From the NCBI RefSeq assembly GCF_927312905.1, contig NZ_CAKMHQ010000067.1, forward strand, positions 1 through 61,850: a stretch of 61,850 nt of DNA, in the 5' to 3' direction. Numbering within the stretch: the stretch's first letter is position 1; every line of letters starts with the position of its first letter. Of this stretch, positions 8,699 through 18,541 are shown one piece after another. This stretch comes from Candidatus Nitrotoga sp. 1052 (GTDB taxonomy: Bacteria; Pseudomonadota; Gammaproteobacteria; Burkholderiales; Gallionellaceae). The notes beneath the pieces are model-generated. The model made no database searches and was not told the origin of the DNA. It worked only from the letters and a program-made list of their open reading frames with translations. The translations under genes were made by a program, and so were the position numbers.

Positions 8699-10375
8699 AT
8701 GAGCAGCCACACACAAGCACCCATTCCCCACTTCATCCGCAATATTATTGAGGCCGATCTGGCGAGTGGTAAGCATACAGATATTGTCACACGCTTCCCA
8801 CCGGAGCCGAATGGATATCTGCATATTGGCCATGCCAAGTCTATTTGCCTGAATTTTGGTTTGGCACTCGACTATCGGGGCCACTGCAATTTGCGCTTTG
8901 ACGACACTAATCCGGAAAAGGAAAGCGAGGAATATGCACGCGCTATTCAGGAGGACGTTCAATGGTTGGGCTTTCAATGGCAGGGTGAGGTGCGATGGGC
9001 ATCTGATTACTTCGAACAGCTTTACGGCTTTGCGGTCGAGTTGATCAAACAGGGCAAGGCTTACGTGGATGATCTCAGTGCTGAGGAAATGCGCGAATAT
9101 CGCGGCACGCTTACTCATCCGGGCAAACCCAGTCCGTACCGCGAGCGTTCTGTAGCTGAAAACCTCGACCTGTTTCAGCGCATGCGCGCAGGTGAGTTTG
9201 CCGATGGCGCCAAGGTACTTCGCGCTAAGATCGACATGGCTTCTGGCAATATCAACTTGCGCGACCCGGCGATTTATCGCATTCGTCGCGCGCATCACAT
9301 TCGCACGGGTGATGTTTGGTGCATCTACCCGATGTATGACTACACTCACTGTATTTCCGATGCTCTGGAAGGTATTACTCACTCGCTATGTACGCTGGAG
9401 TTTGAAGACCACCGGCCCTTATATGACTGGGTACTGGATCAATTGGCCATACCGTCTCACCCCCGACAAATTGAATTCTCGCGCTTGGAATTACGCTACA
9501 CCATAACCAGCAAGCGCAAGCTATTGCAACTTGTCACCGAGCGACATGTATCCGGCTGGGATGATCCACGTATGCCGACCATTATCGGTATGCGTAGACG
9601 CGGATACACACCGCAAGGCATCCGCGAATTTACTCGCAGGATCGGTATTTCCAAGAGCGAAAACGTGGTTGACATGGCTGTGCTGGAGGCCTGCATCCGC
9701 GAAGATTTAGAGGCGCGTGCGGCACGCGTGATGGCGGTGGTTAAACCGCTGAAGGTCACCATCAGCAATTTTGTAGCGGGCGAGAGCCAATCCCGCGAAG
9801 CTGGCTTTCATCCAGAACATCCAGAATTCGGTAGCCGCATGGTGCCGTTCAGCAAAGAGATTTGGATTGAGATCGACGACTTTACCGAGAACCCGCCTAC
9901 TGGCTGGCAGCGTTTGACACCCGGTGGTGAAGTGCGCTTGCGCTACAGTTATGTGATGCGCTGTGATGAAGTAGTAAAAGATGTTGTCGGTAATGTAATC
10001 GAACTTCGCTGCTCTATTGATCAAGATACGCTGGGCAAGAACCCGGTAGGGCGCAAGGTGAAGGGCGTGATCCACTGGCTGTCCGCTGAACATGCACTGC
10101 CCGCGGAGATTCGTTTGTATGACCGCCTGTTCACCGTGCCGGAACCGGACAGCGACAAGGCGCGCGATTTCTGTGAATTCATCAACCCAGCGTCGTTGAC
10201 CGTGGTGCAGGGCTGGGTCGAGCCTGTCGTGCGCGACGCGGCACCTGAAACACATTACCAGTTTGAGCGTCTCGGATATTTTTGCACCGATCGGCATGAG
10301 CACCAGCCCGGTGGAAAGCTAACGTTCAATCGCACCGTGACCCTCAAAGATTCGTGGACGAAAGACCAGGGTTAA
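8699..10375 (+). CDS. glnS: glutaminyl-tRNA synthetase
   Basis: The 558-residue class I synthetase charges tRNA-Gln with glutamine. It has [16 protein letters not shown] near 38-53, which holds the HIGH motif, [11 protein letters not shown], and a KMSKS-equivalent ITSKRKL near residue 270. The C-terminal beta-barrel anticodon-binding region is complete. Because gatCAB is also present in this window, the organism has both the direct glutamine route and the amidotransferase; the latter would then mainly serve tRNA-Asn. Confidence 0.97.
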   Translation: MSSHTQAPIPHFIRNIIEADLASGKHTDIVTRFPPEPNGYLHIGHAKSICLNFGLALDYRGHCNLRFDDTNPEKESEEYARAIQEDVQWLGFQWQGEVRWASDYFEQLYGFAVELIKQGKAYVDDLSAEEMREYRGTLTHPGKPSPYRERSVAENLDLFQRMRAGEFADGAKVLRAKIDMASGNINLRDPAIYRIRRAHHIRTGDVWCIYPMYDYTHCISDALEGITHSLCTLEFEDHRPLYDWVLDQLAIPSHPRQIEFSRLELRYTITSKRKLLQLVTERHVSGWDDPRMPTIIGMRRRGYTPQGIREFTRRIGISKSENVVDMAVLEACIREDLEARAARVMAVVKPLKVTISNFVAGESQSREAGFHPEHPEFGSRMVPFSKEIWIEIDDFTENPPTGWQRLTPGGEVRLRYSYVMRCDEVVKDVVGNVIELRCSIDQDTLGKNPVGRKVKGVIHWLSAEHALPAEIRLYDRLFTVPEPDSDKARDFCEFINPASLTVVQGWVEPVVRDAAPETHYQFERLGYFCTDRHEHQPGGKLTFNRTVTLKDSWTKDQG

Positions 10376-10391
10376 GCAGGAGGAGGTATTA

Positions 10392-10838
10392 ATGTATAAG
10401 CGTATTGTAGTGGCGGTGGATGGCAGCGAGACTTCCGGTAAGGCGTTAGACGAAGCAACCAAGCTGGCTCGAGAAATGAGCTCCATAATTTTGCTGCTGC
10501 ATGTGTGTGAAGAAATGCCCATCATGTGGGAGCCCGACGGTATGAATATGATCCTGATGCAGAATAGCTTGAAAGCGGTTGCTGATGCAGGTAAGGAATT
10601 GCTGGATAAGCATAGAAGAAAGCTTGCAGAGCAAGGCATTACGGTCGAAACGAAACTGGTTGAGGCCTATGGTGGCCGCATCGGTAGCGCCATATCAGAG
10701 GAGGCTCAGAAATGGCATGCAGATTTGCTGGTAGTGGGCACGCACGGTCGCAAGGGCATTGCGCATTTTCTGATAGGTAGTGTGGCAGAAGATGTAACCC
10801 GTACTGCATCCATGCCGGTGCTGTTGGTGCGCAAATAG
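10392..10838 (+). CDS. universal stress protein, UspA family
   Basis: The 148-residue protein has the UspA fold: MYKRIVVAVDGS at the start and the ATP-binding signature GTHGRKGIAHFLIGSVAE near 115-132 (G-2x-G-9x-G-S), so it is of the nucleotide-binding type. It has an unusually strong ribosome site (AGGAGGAGG) 7 bp before the ATG and lies 16 bp after glnS, probably in the same transcript, with cysS following 30 bp later. Confidence 0.9.
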   Translation: MYKRIVVAVDGSETSGKALDEATKLAREMSSIILLLHVCEEMPIMWEPDGMNMILMQNSLKAVADAGKELLDKHRRKLAEQGITVETKLVEAYGGRIGSAISEEAQKWHADLLVVGTHGRKGIAHFLIGSVAEDVTRTASMPVLLVRK

Positions 10839-10867
10839 TTGAGAAAAGTTTGCTCTAAAGGTTTTTG

Positions 10868-12331
10868 ATGCTGAAAATTTACAATACTTTCACCCGCGAC
10901 AAGCAGGACTTTATTCCCATCGAACCCGGCAAAGTTCGAATGTATGTATGCGGCATGACGGTTTATGACTATTGCCATCTCGGTCATGCGCGGGTGATGG
11001 TGGTATTCGACATGGTATATCGCTGGCTTAAGGCGAGCGGGCTGGATGTAACCTATGTGCGTAATATCACCGACATTGACGATAAGATTATCAAGCGTGC
11101 GGTGGAGAATGATGAATCTATCCATGTGCTCACGCAGCGTTTCATTGATGCGATGCATGAGGATGAACGTGCACTAAGCATCCTGCCACCAGATTTTGAA
11201 CCACGAGCTACTCAATACATACCGCAAATGCTGGACATGATCGCCAAGCTGAAAGCTAATGGATTAGCCTATCAAGCCGCTGATGGAGACATGAACTATG
11301 CGGTGCGCAAGTTTGCTAATTACGGCAAATTATCTGGCAAAACACTGGCGGATTTACGTGCCGGCGAGCGTGTGGAGGTAAATGATGGCAAGCTTGATCC
11401 ACTCGATTTCGTACTGTGGAAACATGCCAAAGATAGCGAGCCCGACGAAGTGAAATTGGATTCTCCGTGGGGGAAAGGGCGACCTGGTTGGCATATTGAA
11501 TGTTCGGCGATGAGCCTGGCAACGCTGGGTAAACATTTCGACATTCACGGTGGGGGTGCCGACTTGCAGTTTCCGCACCACGAAAACGAGATTGCTCAAA
11601 GTGAGGGCGCACATCAGTGCAAGTATGTAAATGTCTGGATGCACAATGGCTTCGTGCGCGTAGACAATGAGAAGATGTCGAAAAGCCTCGGTAATTTTTT
11701 CACCATCCGCGAGGTGCTGAATAAATATGATGCGGAAGTCGTGCGCTTCTTTATCCTGCGTGCGCACTACCGTAGCCAGCTGAATTATTCCGATGCACAT
11801 CTGGACGATGCAAAACAGTCATTGAACCGCCTGTACACGGCATTAGGAAAAATTGCTGTGCCTATCGAAACGAGTTCAATCGATTGGAACGAGCCTTACT
11901 CACAACGTTTTAAAATGGCAATGGACGATGATTTCAACACGCCTGAAGCGATGGCAGTCCTGTTCGACCTGGCAAATGAGGTGAATCGCAGCCAATCGGT
12001 AGAAGCGGCAAAGAACCTTAAGATGTTAGGTGAAGTGCTTGGCTTGTTGCAGTGGAATCCTGACGCTTATCTGCAAGGGCGACATCGTGATGTAATAAAT
12101 CATGTGGCCACCGGTGCACTGATTTCGGGTTCTGCAAATATCGAGGGTACAGCTGCAATCGACTTTACCCCACCGGGCCTTACTAAGAGTGTCCAGGCTT
12201 TAATTGCCGAACGAACTGCCGCCAAACAATCCAAAAATTTCGCTGAATCCGACCGCATCCGTAAGGAGCTATTAGAAGCGGGAATTGTGCTGGAAGACTA
12301 TGCATCCGGTACCACTTGGCGACGCGCGTAG
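10868..12331 (+). CDS. cysS: cysteinyl-tRNA synthetase
   Basis: The 487-residue class I synthetase charges tRNA-Cys. The motifs are [18 protein letters not shown] near 28-45 (zinc-binding Cys and HIGH-like HLGH), the second zinc ligand region [14 protein letters not shown], and EKMSKSLGN near 270. The frame can be opened three bases earlier at a TTG, but ATG 10868 with AAAGG upstream gives the normal MLKIYNT start. It is co-directional with glnS and the stress protein gene. Confidence 0.96.
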   Translation: MLKIYNTFTRDKQDFIPIEPGKVRMYVCGMTVYDYCHLGHARVMVVFDMVYRWLKASGLDVTYVRNITDIDDKIIKRAVENDESIHVLTQRFIDAMHEDERALSILPPDFEPRATQYIPQMLDMIAKLKANGLAYQAADGDMNYAVRKFANYGKLSGKTLADLRAGERVEVNDGKLDPLDFVLWKHAKDSEPDEVKLDSPWGKGRPGWHIECSAMSLATLGKHFDIHGGGADLQFPHHENEIAQSEGAHQCKYVNVWMHNGFVRVDNEKMSKSLGNFFTIREVLNKYDAEVVRFFILRAHYRSQLNYSDAHLDDAKQSLNRLYTALGKIAVPIETSSIDWNEPYSQRFKMAMDDDFNTPEAMAVLFDLANEVNRSQSVEAAKNLKMLGEVLGLLQWNPDAYLQGRHRDVINHVATGALISGSANIEGTAAIDFTPPGLTKSVQALIAERTAAKQSKNFAESDRIRKELLEAGIVLEDYASGTTWRRA

Positions 12332-12640
12332 CCAGGGGTGGGGTGGATATGGCAATATATAAACGTGTCCTTCATAATTGTAAAGAGGCTTTCACAGTAG
12401 CTTCCAATGCAAAAATTGTTATGAATGAATGGCTTGTAATAATCAAAAAATATTTCGCCATGTCCAGAACAAACTATTTTGTAATTTATCTCCCTTCAAA
12501 TTGAACCACTACCTGACTCGAAATAACTTGAAGTCGGAGAGATGATTCAGAGTGTGCGAAAGTGCTGAGCAGTTGCACCCTTCCATCGGGTAAGCCCCAT
12601 CAAGTGCTATAATTTGCGCTTCTTGTGAAAGTGTTGTGTA
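12332..12640 (+). promoter_or_regulatory. cysS-argS spacer with extended -10 promoter for argS
   Basis: This 309-bp spacer contains a strong extended -10 element, TGcTATAAT (12605-12613), about 28 bp before the argS start; no good -35 is visible, which fits an extended -10 promoter. A 51-codon frame from 12349 has no database-like character and is probably chance. Nothing else is recognised. Confidence 0.5.
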
Positions 12641-14317
12641 ATGTTTGCTGTCTTGAATTTCAAATCCCATCTTTCCGAATTGTTCGCGCAGGCTGTGCGA
12701 GTTGTTGCACCTGAAGCGACACATATCGACATTCTCATCGAACGGCCCAAGCAGGTGCTGCATGGCGATTACGCTTGTAACCTGGCGATGCAGCTGGCAA
12801 AGCCGCTGCGCAAATCCCCACGTGACATCGCGCAAGCACTGGTTGCGGCCTTGCCTGAATCTCTAGTAGTGGAAAAGGTAGAGATTGCGGGAGCGGGTTT
12901 CATTAATGTATTTATCACTACTGCAGCCAAACAGAATGTGGTGCGCAGCGTGCTGCAGGCAGGCGCGGGCTATGGTCATATTCATCTGGGCGCGGGTCGC
13001 AAGTTGCAGGTGGAATTCGTTTCCGCCAATCCAACGGGGCCGCTGCATGTAGGGCATGGTCGCGGTGCGGCAGTGGGCGATTGTTTGTGTCGAGTGTTGC
13101 AGACGGCAGGGTGGAATGTGACGCGGGAGTTTTACTATAACGATGCTGGCGCGCAGATCGACAATCTCACACTATCAGTACAATTGCGCTGTAAGGGTGT
13201 GACACCTGGCGATCCGTCGTGGCCTGAAAATGGTTATCGCGGTGATTACATCACCGATGTCGCCCGTGCATATCTGGCGCAAGAAGCGGTGGAAGCCGAC
13301 GATCGGCACGTGCGGGCATCCGGTGATGTGAATGATGCCACTGCCATCCGAAATTTTGCGGTAGCTTATCTGCGCAGTGAGCAGGATCTCGACTTGCGCG
13401 CCTTCGGAGTAAATTTCGATGTGTATTCGCTGGAATCTTCACTCTACACCGAAGGTAAAGTGGAGGAAACTGTCAGCAAGCTTATTGCCAGCGGCCATAC
13501 GTATGAGCAGGGCAATGCACTATGGCTGCGCACTACAGATTTTGGTGACGACAAAGACCGCGTAATGCGCAAGAGCGATGGCAGCTATACCTATTTTGTT
13601 CCGGATGTAGCCTACCACTTGGATAAGTGGCGGCGCGGCTTTACCCGTGTCATTAACGAACAGGGTGCGGATCATCACAGCACCATCACACGCGTGCGCG
13701 CGGGGCTGCAAGCTTTGGATGTTGGAATTCCGCAAGGTTGGCCGGATTATGTGCTGCACCAGATGGTGACGGTGCTGCGCAATGGCGAAGAGGTGAAAAT
13801 ATCCAAACGCGCGGGCAGTTACGTCACTCTGCGCGACTTGATTGATGAAGTGGGCTGCGATGCTACGCGCTTCTTCCTCGCGGCGCGCCATCCCGATTCT
13901 CAACTGGTGTTCGATATTGATTTGGCAAAATCGCAGAGTAATGAAAACCCTGTGTATTATATTCAGTATGCTCATGCGCGTATTTGTAGCGTGTTGGGGC
14001 AGTGGGGTGGCGAAGCTGCGACGCTACGCCAAGCCGATGTCAGTGTGCTGGAGAGTGACTACGAGCGAGCCTTGTTGCAACGCCTGATTGACTACCCGCA
14101 GGTGATCGAAAGCGCTGCGGAAGATTTGGCACCGCACCTGATCGCGTTCTACTTGAAAGATTTGGCCGCTGATTTTCACAGTTATTATAATGCTTCACGC
14201 TTCCTGGTTGAGGAGGAAGGCATTAAGCAGGCGCGGTTGGCGTTGATTGCTGCGGTGGCACAAGTAATGCACAACGGCTTAGCATTGTTGGGTGTTTCCG
14301 CACCGGAAAAAATGTAG
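12641..14317 (+). CDS. argS: arginyl-tRNA synthetase
   Basis: The 558-residue class I synthetase charges tRNA-Arg. It has the Arg-specific N-terminal add-1 domain, then [19 protein letters not shown] near 126-144 with the HIGH-like [12 protein letters not shown], and the C-terminal DALR-type domain ending in the expected [10 protein letters not shown]. The length is slightly short of 560-590 but within range. It is followed by a SPOR protein and dsbA, a gene order common in betaproteobacteria. Confidence 0.96.
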   Translation: MFAVLNFKSHLSELFAQAVRVVAPEATHIDILIERPKQVLHGDYACNLAMQLAKPLRKSPRDIAQALVAALPESLVVEKVEIAGAGFINVFITTAAKQNVVRSVLQAGAGYGHIHLGAGRKLQVEFVSANPTGPLHVGHGRGAAVGDCLCRVLQTAGWNVTREFYYNDAGAQIDNLTLSVQLRCKGVTPGDPSWPENGYRGDYITDVARAYLAQEAVEADDRHVRASGDVNDATAIRNFAVAYLRSEQDLDLRAFGVNFDVYSLESSLYTEGKVEETVSKLIASGHTYEQGNALWLRTTDFGDDKDRVMRKSDGSYTYFVPDVAYHLDKWRRGFTRVINEQGADHHSTITRVRAGLQALDVGIPQGWPDYVLHQMVTVLRNGEEVKISKRAGSYVTLRDLIDEVGCDATRFFLAARHPDSQLVFDIDLAKSQSNENPVYYIQYAHARICSVLGQWGGEAATLRQADVSVLESDYERALLQRLIDYPQVIESAAEDLAPHLIAFYLKDLAADFHSYYNASRFLVEEEGIKQARLALIAAVAQVMHNGLALLGVSAPEKM

Positions 14318-14437
14318 GCTGGGTTCCTTTCACTGTAAGAGGAAAATCCGCGAGGTCGAAGCAAATGGAGTTACCAATTCTATTGGGTTGTGCGACGAAC
14401 TTCACGAGAATGAATAAAATTTTTAAAGATTGATTAT

Positions 14438-15076
14438 ATGAGCAAAAACAGTAACACTCGATCCGCAGCACCGCGCCAAGGTAGTTCGCTACTGACCGGC
14501 ATTTTGGTCGGTATGGTAGTGGGGCTGGTTATTGCGGGCGGAGTGGCATGGTACATTTTAAAGACGCCCAGCTCGTTCGTAAATAATGTACCGCATGAAA
14601 CAGCTAAGCTTGCGGCGGACTCTGAGAAGCAATTTTCTGCATCTGCAGCAAAAACTGCTCAGCCATTGACTTCTCCGGCGGCTGTATCAGGCGTGGATGA
14701 AGGCAAACCGCGCTTTGAATTTTACAAGGTGTTAACCGACAAACAAGATGCAACGGTGCTTATACAAAAAAGCAGCGACAATACGGCAACGACAGAGAAT
14801 AAAGCTGCATCTGCCCAGCCTGCTGGCAATGCTACTGCGAAAGAAACTTATTTTTTACAGGCGGGTTCGTTTTCCAATGCGGAAGATGCGGATAAATTAA
14901 AAGCCAAGTTGGCTATGCTCGGGATAGAAGCCAGTGTGCAAATCGCGACCATTCCTGATAAAGGGGTGTGGCATCGCGTGCACGTCGGCCCCTATAAGGG
15001 TAGAGAAGAAATGAATAATGCATTGGCCGTGTTGAAACAAAATGGCGTGACTGCTACTCCAATGCTTGCGAAATAG
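14438..15076 (+). CDS. SPOR-domain membrane protein, FtsN-like
   Basis: The 212-residue protein has a short cytoplasmic N terminus, one transmembrane helix (about 18-42, LLTGILVGMVVGLVIAGGVAWYI), a low-complexity Ala/Thr-rich periplasmic linker and a C-terminal SPOR domain (about 133-212: YFLQAGSFSNAEDADKLKAKL ... VHVGPYKGREE). SPOR domains bind denuded septal glycan strands. The layout and its place between argS and dsbA match FtsN-like division proteins of betaproteobacteria. Confidence 0.82.
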   Translation: MSKNSNTRSAAPRQGSSLLTGILVGMVVGLVIAGGVAWYILKTPSSFVNNVPHETAKLAADSEKQFSASAAKTAQPLTSPAAVSGVDEGKPRFEFYKVLTDKQDATVLIQKSSDNTATTENKAASAQPAGNATAKETYFLQAGSFSNAEDADKLKAKLAMLGIEASVQIATIPDKGVWHRVHVGPYKGREEMNNALAVLKQNGVTATPMLAK

Positions 15077-15254
15077 GCGAAGATATACTTACTGATTAGA
15101 AAAGCAGATGTCTCTATTCATTCATTTAGCTACTGAAAGTGTTTAAATTTAGCATTTAGTCAGAAAGTTCCACATTTGCAGGAAACCGTATTGGATCTTG
15201 TTTGTGAGGAAGTATTGTGAATAAGCAGTGTAGTGTAGTATTTCATACATCCGG

Positions 15255-15272
15255 ATGCATAAAAATATGCAT
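15255..15272. repeat. 18-bp inverted repeat upstream of dsbA
   Basis: ATGCATA and TATGCAT flank four A residues, giving a perfect dyad about 80 bp before the dsbA start; a CATCCGGATG palindrome overlaps its left side. It could be an operator, but nothing identifies the protein that would bind it. Confidence 0.35.
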
Positions 15273-15353
15273 AACAAACAAATAGTAGAGAGTACGCAAC
15301 GTCGCATAATGATACTTTATTGTTGGCAGTCCTAACTTTGCATGGAGATAGAT

Positions 15354-15980
15354 ATGAAATTCATCAAACAGATTTTTGTGGTTCTAGCTTTGTTATGTGT
15401 TAACCAAGCTTTTGCCGAGCCTGAACTGGGCAAGGATTACAAAGTGCTCAATACGGTGCAGCCGACACGTGCAGGCAATAAAATTGAGGTGTTGGAATTT
15501 TTCTTCTATGGCTGTTCACACTGTTTCAAGATGCACCCAGCGCTGACCGCGTGGGAAAAAAAGATGGCCAAAGATGTAGAGTTGATCTACGTACCGACCA
15601 TTTTTAATAACTCGTGGGAGCCGATGGCACGTACTTATTACACGTTGGAATTGCTGGGACAGCAAAAGCGGCTGCACGATGACCTGTTCAACGCTTGGAA
15701 CGTTAACAATATTGACCTGAGCGACGAGGCCAAGATCACTGAATTTGTTGGCCAGCGTGGCGTAGATCGCAAGAAATTCAGTGAGGCTTATAATTCATTC
15801 GCCATGCAAAGCAAGGTAACACGCAGCAAACAATTGGCGCAGATCTATGGCATCCGAGGTACACCGTCGCTGACTGTGGACGGCAAATATCTGATTAGCG
15901 GTCTGGGACCGGATGAAAGCATTAAAGTGTTGAACGCTTTGATCGACAAGGCACGCAAGGAGCGCGCGGGCAAGCATTAG
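15354..15980 (+). CDS. dsbA: periplasmic thiol:disulfide interchange protein DsbA
   Basis: ATG 15354 has a GGAG 7 bp upstream and is preferred to the frame opening at 15342. The 208-residue protein has a signal peptide (cleavage after about Ala21), a thioredoxin fold with the active site C54-S-H-C57, and a cis-proline loop GIRGTPSL. The dipeptide between the cysteines is SH rather than the Escherichia coli PH, which may alter redox potential. It would introduce disulfides into exported proteins. Confidence 0.93.
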   Translation: MKFIKQIFVVLALLCVNQAFAEPELGKDYKVLNTVQPTRAGNKIEVLEFFFYGCSHCFKMHPALTAWEKKMAKDVELIYVPTIFNNSWEPMARTYYTLELLGQQKRLHDDLFNAWNVNNIDLSDEAKITEFVGQRGVDRKKFSEAYNSFAMQSKVTRSKQLAQIYGIRGTPSLTVDGKYLISGLGPDESIKVLNALIDKARKERAGKH

Positions 15981-16747
15981 TGGCCGTACAACGCGTCGTT
16001 ATCAGCGGCGCATCCAGCGGCCTGGGTCTGGCGCTGGCGCACCATTATCTTGAGCAAGGCGCGATGGTTGGGGTGCTTGCCCGTCGCGCTGATTGTCTGC
16101 AAGGCCTCTCTAAGCAGTTTCCCCAACAAGTTTATTGTTACCCACTGGATGTGCGTGACTCGGCTGCCGTGCAAGCGGCGGCTCAGAGCTTCATTGCGCT
16201 CGCAGGTGTGCCGGATATCGTGATTGCTAATGCAGGTATTAGTGTCGGAACGCTTACTGAATATGCCGAGGACATTGATGTTTTCCAGCAGATGATGGAT
16301 ATCAATATGTTGGGTGTAATGAAAACTTTTCAGCCATTTCTTGTACCTATGCGTGAGGCCGGACATGGCTTACTGGTTGGCATCGCCAGTGTGGCAGGAT
16401 TCCGGGGGTTGCCGGGGGCGGGTGCCTATTCCGCATCCAAGGCGGCGCTAATCTCTTATATGGAAAGTTTACGTGTGGAATTGCGTGGTAGCGGGATGCG
16501 TGTAGTTACCATCTGTCCTGGCTACATCAAAACGCCGATGACCGCCATCAATCCATACCCCATGCCTTTCATTTTGCCAGCCGACGAAGCAGCGCGCCGT
16601 ATTGCGCGCGCGATTGCTTCCGGCAGGTCATTTGCGGTAGTGCCGTGGCAGATGGGATTCGTCGGGCAAGTGCTTAAGCTGCTGCCTAACTGGTTATATG
16701 ATCTTGTGTTTTCAGGGGTTCCGCGCAAGCCGCGCAAGTTGCTTTAA
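15980..16747 (+). CDS. SDR-family oxidoreductase
   Basis: The 255-residue protein starts at a GTG overlapping the dsbA TAG by one base, so it is translationally coupled. It shows the nucleotide-binding GASSGLGLAL motif near 10, the NAG motif, a catalytic Ser region GIASVAGF and the YSASKAAL active-site Tyr-Lys pair. It is a classical short-chain dehydrogenase/reductase; the substrate is unknown. Its C terminus (LPNWLYDLVF) is hydrophobic and may touch the membrane. Confidence 0.88.
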   Translation: MAVQRVVISGASSGLGLALAHHYLEQGAMVGVLARRADCLQGLSKQFPQQVYCYPLDVRDSAAVQAAAQSFIALAGVPDIVIANAGISVGTLTEYAEDIDVFQQMMDINMLGVMKTFQPFLVPMREAGHGLLVGIASVAGFRGLPGAGAYSASKAALISYMESLRVELRGSGMRVVTICPGYIKTPMTAINPYPMPFILPADEAARRIARAIASGRSFAVVPWQMGFVGQVLKLLPNWLYDLVFSGVPRKPRKLL

Positions 16748-16807
16748 CTTTCCCGATTTTAATTCGGATTTTGGTTGGAATTCTGATGAGTGTTAATCAA
16801 GGCCTCA

Positions 16808-17731
16808 CTACCTGTCCTGAAGAGCCATATCTTCGCGTACTCGTATGAAGCGGGCGAACCGAGGGATACCAGTTTTTTCATTCAGTCCGTTATAGCGGTA
16901 AGTTACCCATCTCCCCAGCTGGGGCGGATGGCGCCGATCTGCATCAGATAGACCAGTACCCAGACGAAAGCGCAATCCGCCAGCAGACTCCACCTCCAAA
17001 GCTCCCAGTGTGCTTGCATACTTACCTTTACCTGGCAGGTGAGCTATTACCTTGGCTTCAGCATCTTCGTAGGGTTTTAATTTTAATAGATCATCGCTGC
17101 GGACTGCCCGGTAAAGTGAAGCGCCGCGATGCAGCATGAGGCCTTCACCGCCTTGCTTGACCACCCGCTTAAGCATTGCTTTCAATGCGGCTTGATCGGC
17201 CACTTTAAGCTGCTCAATGTGATGCACCCATGGTTGCCCGATCTGCGCGATGACAGACCGTAGTGCGGCATTGCGTTCGGTGTAGCTACCTGGATGCGCT
17301 GGCAAATCGAATACCATGAAGTGCAGCGCGCGCCACTGGGTTTCGTCGGGAATTTTTTTCCTGACGGTGGAAACTGCGCGGGAAAACTGGCCGCGGCCAA
17401 CCCATAATTCCCCGTCGAGAGGAGTTTTGGGCCAGCCGGCGGTGAACCATACTGGGGCTTCGACATTTTCGCCGCTCCGTGTTAATAGTTTTTCGCCATC
17501 CCAGTAACCGCGCATGCCATCAAATTTTTCACTCACCCAGTAATCTGCCAGCGTGATATCGCCTCGAAGGACGTTTGCCAGCATCACCTGAGGCGGCGCA
17601 AGCTCCGCTGCTCGTATGGGCAGGCAACAAAAAACAAGTGCTAGCGATAAAGTACAAAGCCGCACCAAACAGGAAAGGTTGATTCCTGACCAGCAGCGCA
17701 TGATCACCTGAACAGGTGTCAAATGTGTCAT
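16808..17731 (-). CDS. periplasmic ATP-dependent DNA ligase (LigE type)
   Basis: The 307-residue protein has an N-terminal signal peptide (LALVFCCLPIRAAEL) followed by a minimal ATP-dependent DNA ligase: motif I SEKFDGMRGYW with the AMP-accepting Lys69, motif III-like FMVFDLPA, motif IV EGLMLH and motif V LLKLKPY, then a short OB domain. It lacks the extra domains of LigD, LigC or eukaryotic ligases. Known Lig E proteins are exported and are linked by distribution to DNA uptake; that role here is an inference. A start at 17701 is an alternative. No competence gene lies beside it. Confidence 0.88.
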   Translation of the reverse strand: MTHLTPVQVIMRCWSGINLSCLVRLCTLSLALVFCCLPIRAAELAPPQVMLANVLRGDITLADYWVSEKFDGMRGYWDGEKLLTRSGENVEAPVWFTAGWPKTPLDGELWVGRGQFSRAVSTVRKKIPDETQWRALHFMVFDLPAHPGSYTERNAALRSVIAQIGQPWVHHIEQLKVADQAALKAMLKRVVKQGGEGLMLHRGASLYRAVRSDDLLKLKPYEDAEAKVIAHLPGKGKYASTLGALEVESAGGLRFRLGTGLSDADRRHPPQLGRWVTYRYNGLNEKTGIPRFARFIRVREDMALQDR

Positions 17732-17767
17732 GTGTCCATCCGAAAATGTATTGCTCGCGGCAAATTT

Positions 17768-17983
17768 TCAGGCCTTGCGTTCGAGACGTTTTGACGGAGA
17801 TGGTTTGCTTGTTGCTCCAGAGGAGAGCGCGATTTCCAAGGCTGTTTCCAGCCGGATAATCCGTCCAGTAAGGCTTTCAATTTTTTCCTGTTGAGTTTTC
17901 ATTGTACCGGCCATGCGCTCCACCTTATCGTTCATCTTGATGATGGTGGTGAGGGCGTCCCACATTTTCTCGGTAACGCCCAT
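17768..17983 (-). CDS. small coiled-coil protein
   Basis: The 71-residue protein consists mainly of a predicted helical coiled coil (residues about 15-55, MNDKVERMAGTMKTQQEKIES and following heptads) and a basic C-terminal tail. Its ATG shares a base with the stop of the gene upstream (TGATG), so the two are co-translated. I do not recognise the family. Confidence 0.6.
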   Translation of the reverse strand: MGVTEKMWDALTTIIKMNDKVERMAGTMKTQQEKIESLTGRIIRLETALEIALSSGATSKPSPSKRLERKA

Positions 17984-18264
17984 CAGATTTTTTTTCCGGA
18001 AGTTTCCATTTGAGCTATCCTTTGATTGGATTTTTCGACGAAAGCCAACGCATCATCAATGGCATTTTCTGCCTGAGTGGTTGATTTTTGCATCTGGATG
18101 ATCATTCCTTCCAAAAGTGTATCGTTTTCTCGTGTTTGATAAGAAGCCGCGGCGCGGCGAAACAGCTCGCCAAGCGAGATGCCTGCCTGTTGCGCCTTTT
18201 CGGCAAACAGATTTTTTTCCATTGGAGACATCAGCACGGGAACACGTGCGGTTGCGGTAGCCAT
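17983..18264 (-). CDS. small protein with RHH-like N terminus and coiled coil
   Basis: The 93-residue protein opens with a segment resembling ribbon-helix-helix or MobC-like proteins (ARVPVLMSPMEKNLFAEKA ... ISLGELFRRAA, residues 6-40) and continues as a helical, probably coiled-coil, region. A good ribosome site (AAAGGAAAT) precedes the ATG. With the coupled downstream gene it forms a two-gene unit; the RHH call suggests DNA binding, but that is by pattern only. Confidence 0.6.
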   Translation of the reverse strand: MATATARVPVLMSPMEKNLFAEKAQQAGISLGELFRRAAASYQTRENDTLLEGMIIQMQKSTTQAENAIDDALAFVEKSNQRIAQMETSGKKI

Positions 18265-18541
18265 GTAAATTTCCTTTTGGTCATGTGCAGGACATGCACA
18301 TTATAACGAGTGGCATTGAAAGTCAAACATTTGGATGTTGCATATGAGTAATGCAAAGGGGTTGAAATTTTAATTTTTTGCTCATATATTTTTACTGCGG
18401 ATTCTTACTACAGTCCGTTTGAGCCATTATTTTTTTGTTAAATATAAATATACCGTGTTCATACACCTCCAGCTTTTTCTGTTTTTTGACAATCGTGTGA
18501 AAGCTGAGGCGTTATGTTCATTTTTCTAACAGGAGTCATAA

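Noticed and set aside
12349-12504. 51-codon ORF between cysS and argS
   Set aside because: It has no recognisable features and AT-rich chance composition.
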